Part shown: piece by piece, positions 34,096-41,940 of the stretch
How positions within the stretch are numbered: the stretch's first letter is position 1
Layout of the letters: the number at the start of each line of letters is the position of its first letter
Origin: Paracoccus shandongensis
GTDB lineage: Bacteria > Pseudomonadota > Alphaproteobacteria > Rhodobacterales > Rhodobacteraceae
Reading direction: 5' to 3'
Length of the DNA stretch: 48,521 bases
NCBI RefSeq assembly: GCF_017315735.1
Contig: NZ_JAFLRK010000026.1
Span: forward strand, 1-48,521
The notes under the pieces: model-generated
What the model saw: the letters and a program-made list of their open reading frames with translations, nothing else
The model's database searches: none
What the model was told of the DNA's origin: nothing
Program-made: the position numbers and the translations under genes

Positions 34096-34698
34096 TCAGG
34101 CGATATAGCGGTCCTTGCGGTGGTTCACCGCGATGGTCAGGTTCAGGATCAGCGCGCCCAGGAAGCTCCACCCCACCGTCACGGGGTCGCGCAGGGTCAG
34201 GGCCACCAGGAACAGGACCGCGTCGAAGGCAAGCTGCACCCACCCGGCCCGGAAGCCGGTGGCGTCCTGGACATAAAGCCCCACGATCCCGATGCCGCCC
34301 AGGGATGACCCATGCCGGAACAGCGCGATCAGCCCCACGCCCGTCAGGCAGCCCACCAGCACCGCGCCGACCGCCGGGTGGACCGCGCCGAATTGCAGGT
34401 GGCGGGGCAGGATCATCGTCAGCGCGGACAGGATCGCCACCGCCATGAAGCTTTTGGCGACAAAGGTCGGGCCAAAGCGTTTCCAGCCCAGCCAGTAGAA
34501 GGGCAGGTTGACGGCAAAGAACACCGGCCCGAAGGACCAGCCGGTGCCGTAGCAGATCAGGATCGCCAGACCCGCCGTCTGCCCCGTCACAAAGCCCAGA
34601 TGCGTCAGCAGGACCACGCTGACGGCGGCCATGAAGCTGCCGAAGGCGATGCCCTGGGCGTCGTCGGCAAAGCTGTGTCTGGGGGGCGGCAGGCTCAT
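34096..34698 (-). CDS. YitT-family membrane protein
   Basis: 200-residue inner-membrane protein with five to six hydrophobic segments; LLTHLGFVTGQTAGLA, PVFFAVNLPFYWLG and SSLGGIGIVGLYVQ match the YitT family of small permease-like proteins of unknown function. I start at the ATG at 34698; a TTG 36 bases upstream would extend it but has no ribosome binding site. The gene stands after a terminator-like structure, so it is probably expressed separately from the transporter genes upstream. Confidence 0.78.
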   Translation of the reverse strand: MSLPPPRHSFADDAQGIAFGSFMAAVSVVLLTHLGFVTGQTAGLAILICYGTGWSFGPVFFAVNLPFYWLGWKRFGPTFVAKSFMAVAILSALTMILPRHLQFGAVHPAVGAVLVGCLTGVGLIALFRHGSSLGGIGIVGLYVQDATGFRAGWVQLAFDAVLFLVALTLRDPVTVGWSFLGALILNLTIAVNHRKDRYIA

Positions 34699-34742
34699 GG
34701 GCGCTGCTATGGCGCGCGGCGTTTCGGCTTGCAAGGGAAGAA

Positions 34743-34795
34743 GGGGGGCTGTCTGCCCCCCATCTCCTTCGGAGATTCCCCCCGAGGATATTTCC
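34743..34795 (-). terminator. Double hairpin at the end of the pyrimidine transporter operon
   Basis: GGGGGGC/GCCCCCC (34743-34749 with 34755-34761) and ATCTCC/GGAGAT (62-67 with 71-76 of the same block) form two adjacent hairpins. The C-run at 34778-34783 could alternatively pair with the G-run at 34743-34748. Beyond them on the gene side lies AAATATCCTCGGGG (minus strand), related to a block at 39795. The structure follows the binding-protein gene by 14 bases and is succeeded on the minus strand by TTCTTCCC, a poor U-tract. Confidence 0.5.
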
Positions 34796-34808
34796 GTGAA
34801 GAAGAAGC

Positions 34809-35789
34809 CTAGTCGAAGGCGCGGTCGGTGATCATGTGGGTGAACGCGCCTTCCGGTGCTTTCGAGATCACCGGATCCGACCCGCCCGCCATCAGCGTGT
34901 CCACGGTGCGCTGATAATCGGCCTCGTCCAGGACGCCGGTGCTGCCTGCGGTCAGCTTGCCGATTTCCTTGACCATGCGGACCTGGTGGTCCAGCGTCTG
35001 CGCGCCGGTTTCATCATTGTCCAGCACGATCTGGGCGGCTTCCTCGGGGTTTTCCTCGGCGTATTTCCAGCCTTTCATGCTGGCGCGGACGAAGCGGACC
35101 AGATCGGTGACCTTGGCCTTGTCCTCCAGCGTGCTTTCCAGGACGTAAAGGCCGTCTTCAAGGGTGGCGACGCCCTGGTCCTCGTATTTGAAGGTCACCA
35201 GATCCTCGGGGGCGATGCCCGCGTCCAGCACCTGGCCGTATTCGTTATAGGTCATGGTGCTGATGCAGGCCGCCTGCTTTTGCAGCAGCGGATCGACGTT
35301 GAAGCCCTGCTTCAGGACCGTGACGCCGTCCGGCCCGCCCTCGGTGGACAGGCCAAGCTGGCTCATCCAGGACAGGAAGGGGTATTCGTTGCCCGAAAAC
35401 CAGACGCCCAGGGTCTTGCCCTTGAAGTCGGTCTTGGGGTCCGCGATGCCGCTTTCCTTGAGGCAGGTCAGCATCATCCCCGACGCCTTGAAGGGCTGCG
35501 CGATGTTGACCAGTGGCAGGCCCTTTTCGCGCGCGGCAAGCGCCGCGGGCATCCATTCGACGATCACGTCCGCCCCGCCGCCCGCCAGCACCTGCGTCGG
35601 CGCGATGTCCGGGCCGCCGGGCAGGATGGTCACGTCCAGCCCTTCCTCCTCGTAGAAGCCCTTGTCCTTGGCGACATAGTATCCGGCGAACTGCGCCTGC
35701 GTGACCCATTTCAGTTGCAGGGTCAGTTCCTGCGCCTGGACTGCGCCGCCTGCCAGCATCAGGGCGGTTCCCAGCATCAGTGTCTTCAT
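34809..35789 (-). CDS. ABC transporter substrate-binding protein, NMT1/THI5 type
   Basis: Periplasmic binding protein of 326 residues with a signal peptide ending AVQAQ and the NMT1/THI5-like fold: LQLKWVTQAQFAGYYVAKDKG at the N-terminus, a GGPDIAPTQVLAGGGAD segment and KGKTLGVWFSGNEYPF in the middle. Relatives bind pyrimidine or thiamine precursors. With the permeases, ATPase and dihydropyrimidinase it likely imports pyrimidines, dihydropyrimidines or N-carbamoyl derivatives; which one is not visible. AGGAGAGGG lies before the ATG. Confidence 0.88.
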   Translation of the reverse strand: MKTLMLGTALMLAGGAVQAQELTLQLKWVTQAQFAGYYVAKDKGFYEEEGLDVTILPGGPDIAPTQVLAGGGADVIVEWMPAALAAREKGLPLVNIAQPFKASGMMLTCLKESGIADPKTDFKGKTLGVWFSGNEYPFLSWMSQLGLSTEGGPDGVTVLKQGFNVDPLLQKQAACISTMTYNEYGQVLDAGIAPEDLVTFKYEDQGVATLEDGLYVLESTLEDKAKVTDLVRFVRASMKGWKYAEENPEEAAQIVLDNDETGAQTLDHQVRMVKEIGKLTAGSTGVLDEADYQRTVDTLMAGGSDPVISKAPEGAFTHMITDRAFD

Positions 35790-35811
35790 CTTCCCTCTCC
35801 TGTGTTGGGGC

Positions 35812-36657
35812 TTACCCCCGTTGACGGCGCTGCGACGGGTGCCAGAACGTCACCTTCTTTTCGATCAGCGCCACGATGCCATAGAACAGCGACCCGGCGA
35901 TGGCCGCCACAAGGATTTCCGCCCAGACCAGCGGCAGATCCAGGCGTCCCACGGCGGTCGAGATCCGGAACCCCATGCCCCTGGTCGGGCTGCCGAAGAA
36001 TTCCGCCACGATGGCGCCGATCAGGGCCAGCGTGGTGGTGATCTTCAGCCCGTTGAACAGAAAGGGCATGGCGGCGGGCAGGCGCAGCTTCCACAGGCTG
36101 GCCCCATAGGGCGCGGCCCAGGTCGCCATCAGGTCGCGCTGCATGGGGTCCGTTGCGGCAAGGCCCGCCACCATGTTGACCAGGATCGGGAAGAACACCA
36201 TGACCACGACCACGGCGGCCTTGGACTGCCAGTCGAAGCCGAACCACATCACCAGGATCGGCGCGATGCCGACGATGGGCAGGGCGGCGACGAAATTGCC
36301 GATGGGCAGCAGGCCCCGTTGCAGAAAGGGGCTGCGGTCGATGGCGATGGCGGTCAGCACGGCGGCAAGCGCGCCGATCAGCCAGCCGGTCAGCGCGCCT
36401 TTCAGGATCGTCTGCACGAAGTCTGTCCACAGGATCGCCGTGTTTGCCGCGAAGCTGGCGCCGATCTGGCTGGGCGCGGGCAGGATCACCGGCGGGACGG
36501 CATAGATGCGCACCGCCATTTCCCACAGGACCAAGGCGGTGGCGCCGAAGATCAGCGCAACCGCCAGCCGGGTCGCACGGGTGTCGAAGCGCGCCAGCCA
36601 GGTGTTCAGCGCCATGGCCCCCAGCCAGACCGCGATGATGGGCAGGGCGCTTGTCAT
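35812..36657 (-). CDS. ABC transporter permease (BPD_transp_1), second of two
   Basis: 281 residues with about six membrane helices and the ATPase-coupling EAA loop around WAAPYGASLWKLRLPAAMPFLFNGL. The ATG at 36657 overlaps the stop of the upstream permease (ATGA), so the two are produced together, probably as a heterodimeric pore. The binding protein starts 22 bases after its stop. Family: taurine/nitrate/pyrimidine-type importers. Confidence 0.88.
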   Translation of the reverse strand: MTSALPIIAVWLGAMALNTWLARFDTRATRLAVALIFGATALVLWEMAVRIYAVPPVILPAPSQIGASFAANTAILWTDFVQTILKGALTGWLIGALAAVLTAIAIDRSPFLQRGLLPIGNFVAALPIVGIAPILVMWFGFDWQSKAAVVVVMVFFPILVNMVAGLAATDPMQRDLMATWAAPYGASLWKLRLPAAMPFLFNGLKITTTLALIGAIVAEFFGSPTRGMGFRISTAVGRLDLPLVWAEILVAAIAGSLFYGIVALIEKKVTFWHPSQRRQRG

Positions 36658-37553
36658 GCCAACCCCATGCGGCGCAGGGTCAGCCGTTCCAGCGCGCCGA
36701 TCAGCATCACCAGCACGGCGGCGAGGATCGCGGCGGCGAACAGCGCCGACCAGATCTGCACCGTCTGCCCGTAATAGCTGCCCGACAGCAGCCGCGCGCC
36801 AAGGCCAGTGGTTGCACCTGCCGGAAGCTCTCCGACAATCGTGCCGACCAGGGCGGCGGCAATGGCGACCTTGAGGCTGGCGAACAGATAGGGCAGCGAG
36901 CTTGGCAGCCGCAGCCGCCAGAAAACCTGCGCGCGGCTGGCGTTCCAGCTGTGCATCAGGTCCAGCTGCATCGCGTCGGGCGTGCGCAACCCCTTGACCA
37001 TGCCGACCAGCACCGGAAAGAAGGACAGCCAGGCCGCGATGATCGCCTTGGGCAGCAGGCCGGTCAGCCCCATGCTGGCAAAGACCACGATCACCATCGG
37101 CGCGATGGCCAGGATCGGCACCGTCTGGCTGGCCACCGCCCAGGGCATCACCGACTGGTCCATGGCGCGGTTGTGGACGATCCCCACGGCCAAGGCAATT
37201 CCCGCCACGGTCCCGATGGCAAAGCCCGCCAGGGTCGCCGACAGCGTGACCCAGCCATGCCAGACCAGGCTGCGCTTCGAGGTGATCTTCTGCCCCGCGA
37301 TCCCTTCCCACAACCCTGCGGCGACCTGATGCGGAGCGGGCAGCACGGGGCGTTCCAGCGTCAATGTCTGGCGGATCAGGTCGGCGGTGGTCAGCACGGT
37401 ATCGGCTCGTGCTGCCTGATCGCGAACCCAGGGCGCGTTCATCCAGACCGCCGCCCCATACCAGATCGCGACGATTGCCAGCAGCACGGTCAGGATGGGC
37501 AAGCCGCCCCGTAGGGTAGGGTTCACCCCACCACCCGCAGACGCGTCAGTCAT
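36654..37553 (-). CDS. ABC transporter permease (BPD_transp_1), first of two
   Basis: 299 residues with six or more membrane helices and the EAA loop SWNASRAQVFWRLRLPSSLPYLFASL. I start at the ATG at 37553, which overlaps the ATPase stop by 8 bases. The first 20 residues (GGGVNPTLRGG) are encoded by a copy of the palindromic repeat seen near 14557, so the N-terminus is repeat-derived. A start further upstream is unlikely because it would run deeper into the ATPase gene. Confidence 0.86.
   Translation of the reverse strand: MTDASAGGGVNPTLRGGLPILTVLLAIVAIWYGAAVWMNAPWVRDQAARADTVLTTADLIRQTLTLERPVLPAPHQVAAGLWEGIAGQKITSKRSLVWHGWVTLSATLAGFAIGTVAGIALAVGIVHNRAMDQSVMPWAVASQTVPILAIAPMVIVVFASMGLTGLLPKAIIAAWLSFFPVLVGMVKGLRTPDAMQLDLMHSWNASRAQVFWRLRLPSSLPYLFASLKVAIAAALVGTIVGELPAGATTGLGARLLSGSYYGQTVQIWSALFAAAILAAVLVMLIGALERLTLRRMGLA
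37511..37532. repeat. Palindromic repeat inside a permease reading frame
   Basis: GTAGGGTAGGGTTCACCCCACC folds imperfectly around TTC and resembles the palindrome at 14557-14575 and the GTAGGGT ends of the element at 14468. It encodes residues about 8-14 of the permease, so the repeat has been accommodated as coding sequence. Confidence 0.5.
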
Positions 37554-38319
37554 AGCTGTGCCCCTCGCGCAGCCCTTCCCGGACCTGCTGGGCGAGCGCA
37601 ATGAACTCGGGCGTGTCGCGGATCTCCAGCGGGCGGTCGCGGGGCAGGGGGCTGTCGATCACCCGCGTGATCCGCCCCGGACGCGGCGACATGACCACGA
37701 TCTTCGTGGACAGATACACCGCCTCGGGGATGGAATGGGTGACAAAGCCGATGGTCTTGCCGGTCTTCTTCCACAGGTCCAGCAGCGCCTCGTTCAGGCG
37801 GTCGCGCACGATTTCGTCCAGCGCGCCGAAGGGCTCGTCCATCAGCAGGATGTCGGCGTCGAAGGCCAGCGCGCGCGCGATCGAGGCCCGCTGCTGCATC
37901 CCGCCCGAAAGCTGCCAGGGATACTTGCCCCCAAAGCCGGTCAGGTCCACCAGATCCAGAACCCGCTGGGTCCGCTGCGTGCGGTCGGCGCGGGAAAAAC
38001 CCATGATCTCCAGCGGCAGGCTGATGTTCCCGGCAATCGTCCGCCAGGGATAAAGCCCCGGCGCCTGGAAGACATAGCCATAGGCCCGCTTGCGCCGCGC
38101 CTGATCGGGGGTCATTCCCGCCACCGCCAGCGTCCCGGCGGTGGGCGTTTCCAGCGCCGCGATGGTGCGCAGGAAGGTGGTCTTGCCGCAGCCCGAAGGC
38201 CCGATGAAGCTGACGAAGTCGCCCTGGTTGATGGTGAGGGATACGTCTTTCAGCGCATGGACGGGGCCGTCGGCGGTGGGGAAGGTCAAGGAAACGTCGC
38301 GGGCCTCGATGGCGCTCAA
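37546..38319 (-). CDS. ABC transporter ATP-binding protein (TTG start)
   Basis: 257 residues with Walker A GPSGCGKTT, Q-loop VFQAPGLYPW, signature LSGGMQQR, Walker B ILLMDEPFGALDE and switch histidine in FVTHSIPEA. This is the nitrate/sulfonate/taurine-type ATPase. The first usable codon is TTG at 38319, next to the dihydropyrimidinase stop, with GGGGTG upstream. It drives the two permeases that follow and overlaps the first by 8 bases. Confidence 0.9.
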   Translation of the reverse strand: MSAIEARDVSLTFPTADGPVHALKDVSLTINQGDFVSFIGPSGCGKTTFLRTIAALETPTAGTLAVAGMTPDQARRKRAYGYVFQAPGLYPWRTIAGNISLPLEIMGFSRADRTQRTQRVLDLVDLTGFGGKYPWQLSGGMQQRASIARALAFDADILLMDEPFGALDEIVRDRLNEALLDLWKKTGKTIGFVTHSIPEAVYLSTKIVVMSPRPGRITRVIDSPLPRDRPLEIRDTPEFIALAQQVREGLREGHSYD

Positions 38320-38320
38320 G

Positions 38321-39772
38321 TCACACCCCGCTCGCCGGAATGCCCGACCGCTCCACCGGCCTTGGCGCGGTCAGTTCCTTCCAGGCCGAGAGCGCCCGGT
38401 TTACCGTCCCGCGCGGTTCACGCGCGACGAACTCCCCATGCCCCTCACGCGAATCCAGCGTGCCGTCGTCCACCGCCACATGCCCGCGCGTCAGCACATA
38501 ACGCGGCAGGCCCTTGACCCGCTGCCCCTCGAAGACGTTGTAATCAATGGCCGATTGCTGGCTGCCTGCCGTAATCACTTTCTCCGCCTCCGGATCCCAG
38601 ACCACCAGATCGGCATCCGAACCCACCAGCACCGCGCCCTTCCGGGGATACATCCCCAGGATCTTGGCGATGTTGGTCGAGGTGACGGCCACGAATTCAT
38701 TGGGCGTCAGCCGACCGGTCGCCACGCCATGCGTCCACAGCATCGGCATCCGGTCCTCCAGCCCCCCGGTGCCATTGGGGATCTTGGTGAAATCGCCCAC
38801 CCCATAGCGTTTCTGGTCCGTGGTAAAGGCGCAATGATCCGTCGCCACCACCGACAGCGACCCCGATTGCAGCCCGGCCCACAGGCTGTCCTGGTGCAGC
38901 TTGTTGCGGAAGGGCGGCGACATCACCCGCCGCGCCGCATGGTCCCAGTCGGGGTTGAAATACTCGCTTTCGTCCAGCGTCAGGTGCTGGATCAGCGGTT
39001 CCCCCCAGACCCGCTTGCCCTGTGCGCGGGCGCGGCGGATCGCCTCGTGGCTGTCCTCGCAGGACACATGCACCACATACAGCGGCACGCCCGCCATGTC
39101 GGCCACCATGATGGCGCGGTTGGTCGCCTCGCCCTCGACCTGCGGGGGACGGGAATAGGCGTGCGCCTCAGGGCCGGTATTGCCTTCGGCCAGCAGGCGG
39201 GCCGAGAGTTCCGCCACCACGTCGCCGTTCTCGGCATGGACCAGGGCCACGCCGCCCAGGTCGCCCACCCGGCGGAAGCTGGCGAACAACTCGTCGTCGT
39301 TCACCATCAGCGCGCCCTTGTAGGCCAGGAAATGCTTGAAGCTGGTGATGCCGCGATCCACCACCGCCTGCATTTCATCGAAGACCTGCTGGTCCCACCA
39401 GGTCACCGCCATGTGGAAGCTGTAGTCGCAATGCGCCCGCCCCGACTTGTTGTCCCACATCTGCAACGCGTCCAGCAGCCCCTGCCCGGGCGAGGGCAGG
39501 GCGAAGTCCACCACCATCGTCGTCCCGCCTGCCAGCGCCGCCCGCGTGCCGCTGTCGAAATCGTCGGCGGAATAGGTGCCCATGAAGGGCATCTCCAGAT
39601 GCGTATGCGGGTCGATCCCGCCGGGCATGACCAGGCAGCCTGTGGCGTCCAGCACCTTGCCGCCGGTCAGCCCCTGGCCGATGGCCGCGATCCGCCCGCC
39701 CTCGACCAGCACGTCGGCCTTGTAGCTCAGATCGGCGGTGACGACCGTTCCGCCGCGAATAACCGTGCTCAT
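38321..39772 (-). CDS. hydA: Dihydropyrimidinase (hydantoinase)
   Basis: Opens the ring of dihydrouracil or dihydrothymine to the N-carbamoyl amino acid, second step of the reductive pathway. 483 residues: metal ligands His56 and His58 in DPHTHLEMPF, the lysine expected to be carboxylated in HFLAYKG (Lys152), and further ligand regions VHAENGD, VVHVSCEDSHEA and ATDHCAF. I start at 39772 (MSTVIRGG), with AAAGGGACGACG upstream. The ATPase gene follows with a 1-base gap. The context with preTA supports a dihydropyrimidine rather than a hydantoin substrate. Confidence 0.93.
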   Translation of the reverse strand: MSTVIRGGTVVTADLSYKADVLVEGGRIAAIGQGLTGGKVLDATGCLVMPGGIDPHTHLEMPFMGTYSADDFDSGTRAALAGGTTMVVDFALPSPGQGLLDALQMWDNKSGRAHCDYSFHMAVTWWDQQVFDEMQAVVDRGITSFKHFLAYKGALMVNDDELFASFRRVGDLGGVALVHAENGDVVAELSARLLAEGNTGPEAHAYSRPPQVEGEATNRAIMVADMAGVPLYVVHVSCEDSHEAIRRARAQGKRVWGEPLIQHLTLDESEYFNPDWDHAARRVMSPPFRNKLHQDSLWAGLQSGSLSVVATDHCAFTTDQKRYGVGDFTKIPNGTGGLEDRMPMLWTHGVATGRLTPNEFVAVTSTNIAKILGMYPRKGAVLVGSDADLVVWDPEAEKVITAGSQQSAIDYNVFEGQRVKGLPRYVLTRGHVAVDDGTLDSREGHGEFVAREPRGTVNRALSAWKELTAPRPVERSGIPASGV

Positions 39773-39794
39773 CGTCGTCCCTTTCACTTTGGTC

Positions 39795-39828
39795 CAAATA
39801 TCCCGGGGGTCCGGGGGCTGGCCCCCGG
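39795..39828. repeat. Hairpin with AAATATCC-CGGGGG block between hydA and the amidohydrolase
   Basis: CCGGGGGC (39811-39818), loop TG, GCCCCCGG (39821-39828) is a perfect 8-bp stem. Just to its left lies AAATATCCCGGGGG, related in inverted orientation to the block at 34780-34795. In the minus-strand transcript it lies between two genes of the operon and could reduce readthrough or protect the upstream message. Confidence 0.5.
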
Positions 39829-39837
39829 CCTTCGCTC

Positions 39838-41103
39838 TCAGCGCAGCACCTCGGCCGCATCCAGCACGGCGTGCAGCAGCACATCCGCCCCCGCGCTTGC
39901 CCATTCCGGGCTGATCTCCTCGGCCTCGTTATGCGACAGCCCGTCCACGCAAGGGCACATGATCATCACCGTGGGCGCCACGCGGTTGATCCAGCAGGCG
40001 TCATGCCCCGCGCCCGACACGATGTCCCTGTGGCTGTAGCCCAGCCGTTCCGCCGCATTGCGGACCTTTTCCACCAGCCCCGGATCGAAGGCCACCGGGT
40101 CGAAATGCCCGACCGGCTCGATGGCGATCCCAAGGCCCAAGTCGGCGGCGATCCTTGGCGCTTCCTCCTCCAGCCGCGCGCGCATGGCGTTCAGCTTGGC
40201 GAGATCCGGCGAGCGGAAATCGACGGTGAAGACCGCGCGGCCGGGGATCACGTTGCGGCTGTTGGGATACACATTCGCCTGGCCCACCGCGCCCACGGCG
40301 TCGGGCTGGTGGTCCATGGCGATGCGATGCACCAGTTCAATGATCCGCGCCATGCCAAGACCCGCGTTCACGCGCATGGACATCGGCGTCGATCCGGTAT
40401 GGGCATCCTTGCCGGTCAGCGTCACCTGCAGCCACCACAAGCCCTGGCCGTGGGTCACGACGCCGATCTGCTTGTTCTCGGCCTCCAGGATCGGGCCTTG
40501 CTCGATATGGTATTCAAACATCGCGTGGATGCGGCGGTCGCCCGGCGCCTCGGTCCCGCGCCAGCCGATGCGGTCCAACTCGTCCCCGAACCGCTTGCCA
40601 TCCGCATCCTCGCGGCTGCTGGCGTAATCCTCGGTCAGCACGCCCGCGAAGACGCCCGAAGCCAGCATGGCCGGGGCAAAGCGCGTGCCTTCCTCGTTCG
40701 TCCAGTTCACCACGACAATGGGACGGCGCGTGGTGATTCCCATGTCGCGGATGGACCGGATCACCTCCAGCCCCGCCAGCACGCCCAGCACGCCGTCGAA
40801 CTTGCCCCCGGTCGGCTGGGTGTCTAGGTGACTGCCGATATAGACAGGGTCGAGGTCCGGCTCGGCCCCCTCGTGGCGCATGAACATGTTGCCCATCCGG
40901 TCAAGGCCCATGGTCATGCCCGCGTCCTCGGCCCACTGGCGGAACAGGGCGCGCCCTTCCGCATCGGCGTCGGTCAGGGTCTGGCGGTTGTTGCCGCCCG
41001 CCACGCCGGGGCCGACCCTCGCCATCTGCATCAGGCTGTCCCACAGCCTTTCGCCATCGACCTTCATGTTGGCAGCCGGAACCAGCCCACTGGCGTCGGT
41101 CAT
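39838..41103 (-). CDS. Zn-dependent N-carbamoyl amino acid amidohydrolase (M20 family)
   Basis: Third step of the pathway: N-carbamoyl-beta-alanine to beta-alanine, CO2 and ammonia. 421 residues, AmaB/AllC/beta-ureidopropionase type: GSHLDTQPTGGKFDGVLG, the NEEGTRFAPAM catalytic region, the lid domain with GKDAHTGSTPM, and a C-terminal SGAGHDA and HNEAEEIS with metal ligands. The start at 41103 has AGGAAGG 7 bases upstream. It leads the operon that continues with hydA and the transporter. Relatives act on several N-carbamoyl or allantoate substrates; the choice here rests on context. Confidence 0.9.
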   Translation of the reverse strand: MTDASGLVPAANMKVDGERLWDSLMQMARVGPGVAGGNNRQTLTDADAEGRALFRQWAEDAGMTMGLDRMGNMFMRHEGAEPDLDPVYIGSHLDTQPTGGKFDGVLGVLAGLEVIRSIRDMGITTRRPIVVVNWTNEEGTRFAPAMLASGVFAGVLTEDYASSREDADGKRFGDELDRIGWRGTEAPGDRRIHAMFEYHIEQGPILEAENKQIGVVTHGQGLWWLQVTLTGKDAHTGSTPMSMRVNAGLGMARIIELVHRIAMDHQPDAVGAVGQANVYPNSRNVIPGRAVFTVDFRSPDLAKLNAMRARLEEEAPRIAADLGLGIAIEPVGHFDPVAFDPGLVEKVRNAAERLGYSHRDIVSGAGHDACWINRVAPTVMIMCPCVDGLSHNEAEEISPEWASAGADVLLHAVLDAAEVLR

Positions 41104-41206
41104 CTGTCGTCCTTCCTGTCTGGCCGCCCCGTTCTGGCGCGGGGTCGGCTTGATCGGTGCATGGCGGGGCGTCTGGCGGCGAGGCGGCCCTGAACCCCTT
41201 CCTTTA

Positions 41207-41222
41207 TTGACCAAATGGTCAG
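41207..41222. promoter_or_regulatory. RutR-type operator in the amidohydrolase/rutR divergent region
   Basis: TTGACCAAATGGTCAG matches the E. coli RutR consensus TTGACCANNTGGTCAA at 13 of 14 specified bases. The inner TGACCA-AA-TGGTCA is a perfect palindrome. It overlaps the expected start of the minus-strand transcript and a possible -35 box (TTGACC) of rutR, so it can control both directions and provide autoregulation. Confidence 0.8.
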
Positions 41223-41226
41223 GAAC

Positions 41227-41254
41227 ACGCTAGCACGGGGCGGGTTTCAGTCAA
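41227..41254 (-). promoter_or_regulatory. Candidate promoter for the amidohydrolase-hydA-transporter operon
   Basis: On the minus strand, TTGACT (41249-41254), 16-base spacer, TAGCGT (41227-41232). The RutR-like operator begins 5 bases downstream of the -10 box, a position where a bound repressor would block transcription start. Confidence 0.5.
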
Positions 41255-41322
41255 GCATCCAGAAGAACGCGGCAGGATCCGATGCCCAAAATCGCGCCAT
41301 CTGCCAGGACAAGGCCCCAGAC

Positions 41323-41940
41323 ATGACGGACCAGCCCGACGCCCCCCTGACCCGCATCCAGCAGAAGAACCGCGACCTGATCCTGGAAGGCGCGCTGACC
41401 GCCTTTTCCACCAACGGCTTTCGCGGCGCCACCGTGGACCAGATCGCCGAGGCCGCGGGCCTGTCCAAGCCCAACGTGCTGTATTACTTCGCCTCCAAGG
41501 ACGACATCCACAAGACGCTGCTGACGACGCTGCTGGACATGTGGCTGGCGCCGATGATCCGCATCGACCCGCAGGGCGATCCGCTGGCCGAGGTTCTGGG
41601 CTATGTCCGCGCCAAGCTGGAACTGTCGCGCCGCTTTCCCCGCGAAAGCCGGCTGTTCGCCTATGAGATCCTGCAAGGCGCGCCGCACCTGACCGAGATC
41701 CTGGGCGGCAGCCTGCGCCAGATCGTCGATACCGCCGCCGCCATCCTGGGGGCCTGGATGGACCAGGGGCGGCTGGCGCGGGTGGATCCGCATCACCTGA
41801 TCTTTTCCATCTGGGCGCTGACCCAGCACTACGCCGATTTCGACGTGCAGGTGCGGGCCGTGCTTGGCCCCGGGCACGATCCTTTTGTCGAGGCCGAGCC
41901 CTTCATCGAAAGCCTGTATCGCAAGATGCTGGCGGTCTAG
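41323..41940 (+). CDS. rutR: TetR-family regulator RutR
   Basis: 205 residues: N-terminal helix-turn-helix (RGATVDQIAEAAGLSKPNVLYYF split over about 32-52), then a C-terminal RutR-type domain with LYYFASKDDIH, PRESRLFAYEIL and HHLIFSIWALTQHYADFD. In E. coli RutR binds uracil and controls pyrimidine catabolism; here it lies beside such genes and a matching operator. I start at 41323; an open frame from 41215 would begin inside the operator. The ribosome binding site is weak. Its stop shares CTAG with the convergent TetR gene. Confidence 0.88.
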   Translation: MTDQPDAPLTRIQQKNRDLILEGALTAFSTNGFRGATVDQIAEAAGLSKPNVLYYFASKDDIHKTLLTTLLDMWLAPMIRIDPQGDPLAEVLGYVRAKLELSRRFPRESRLFAYEILQGAPHLTEILGGSLRQIVDTAAAILGAWMDQGRLARVDPHHLIFSIWALTQHYADFDVQVRAVLGPGHDPFVEAEPFIESLYRKMLAV

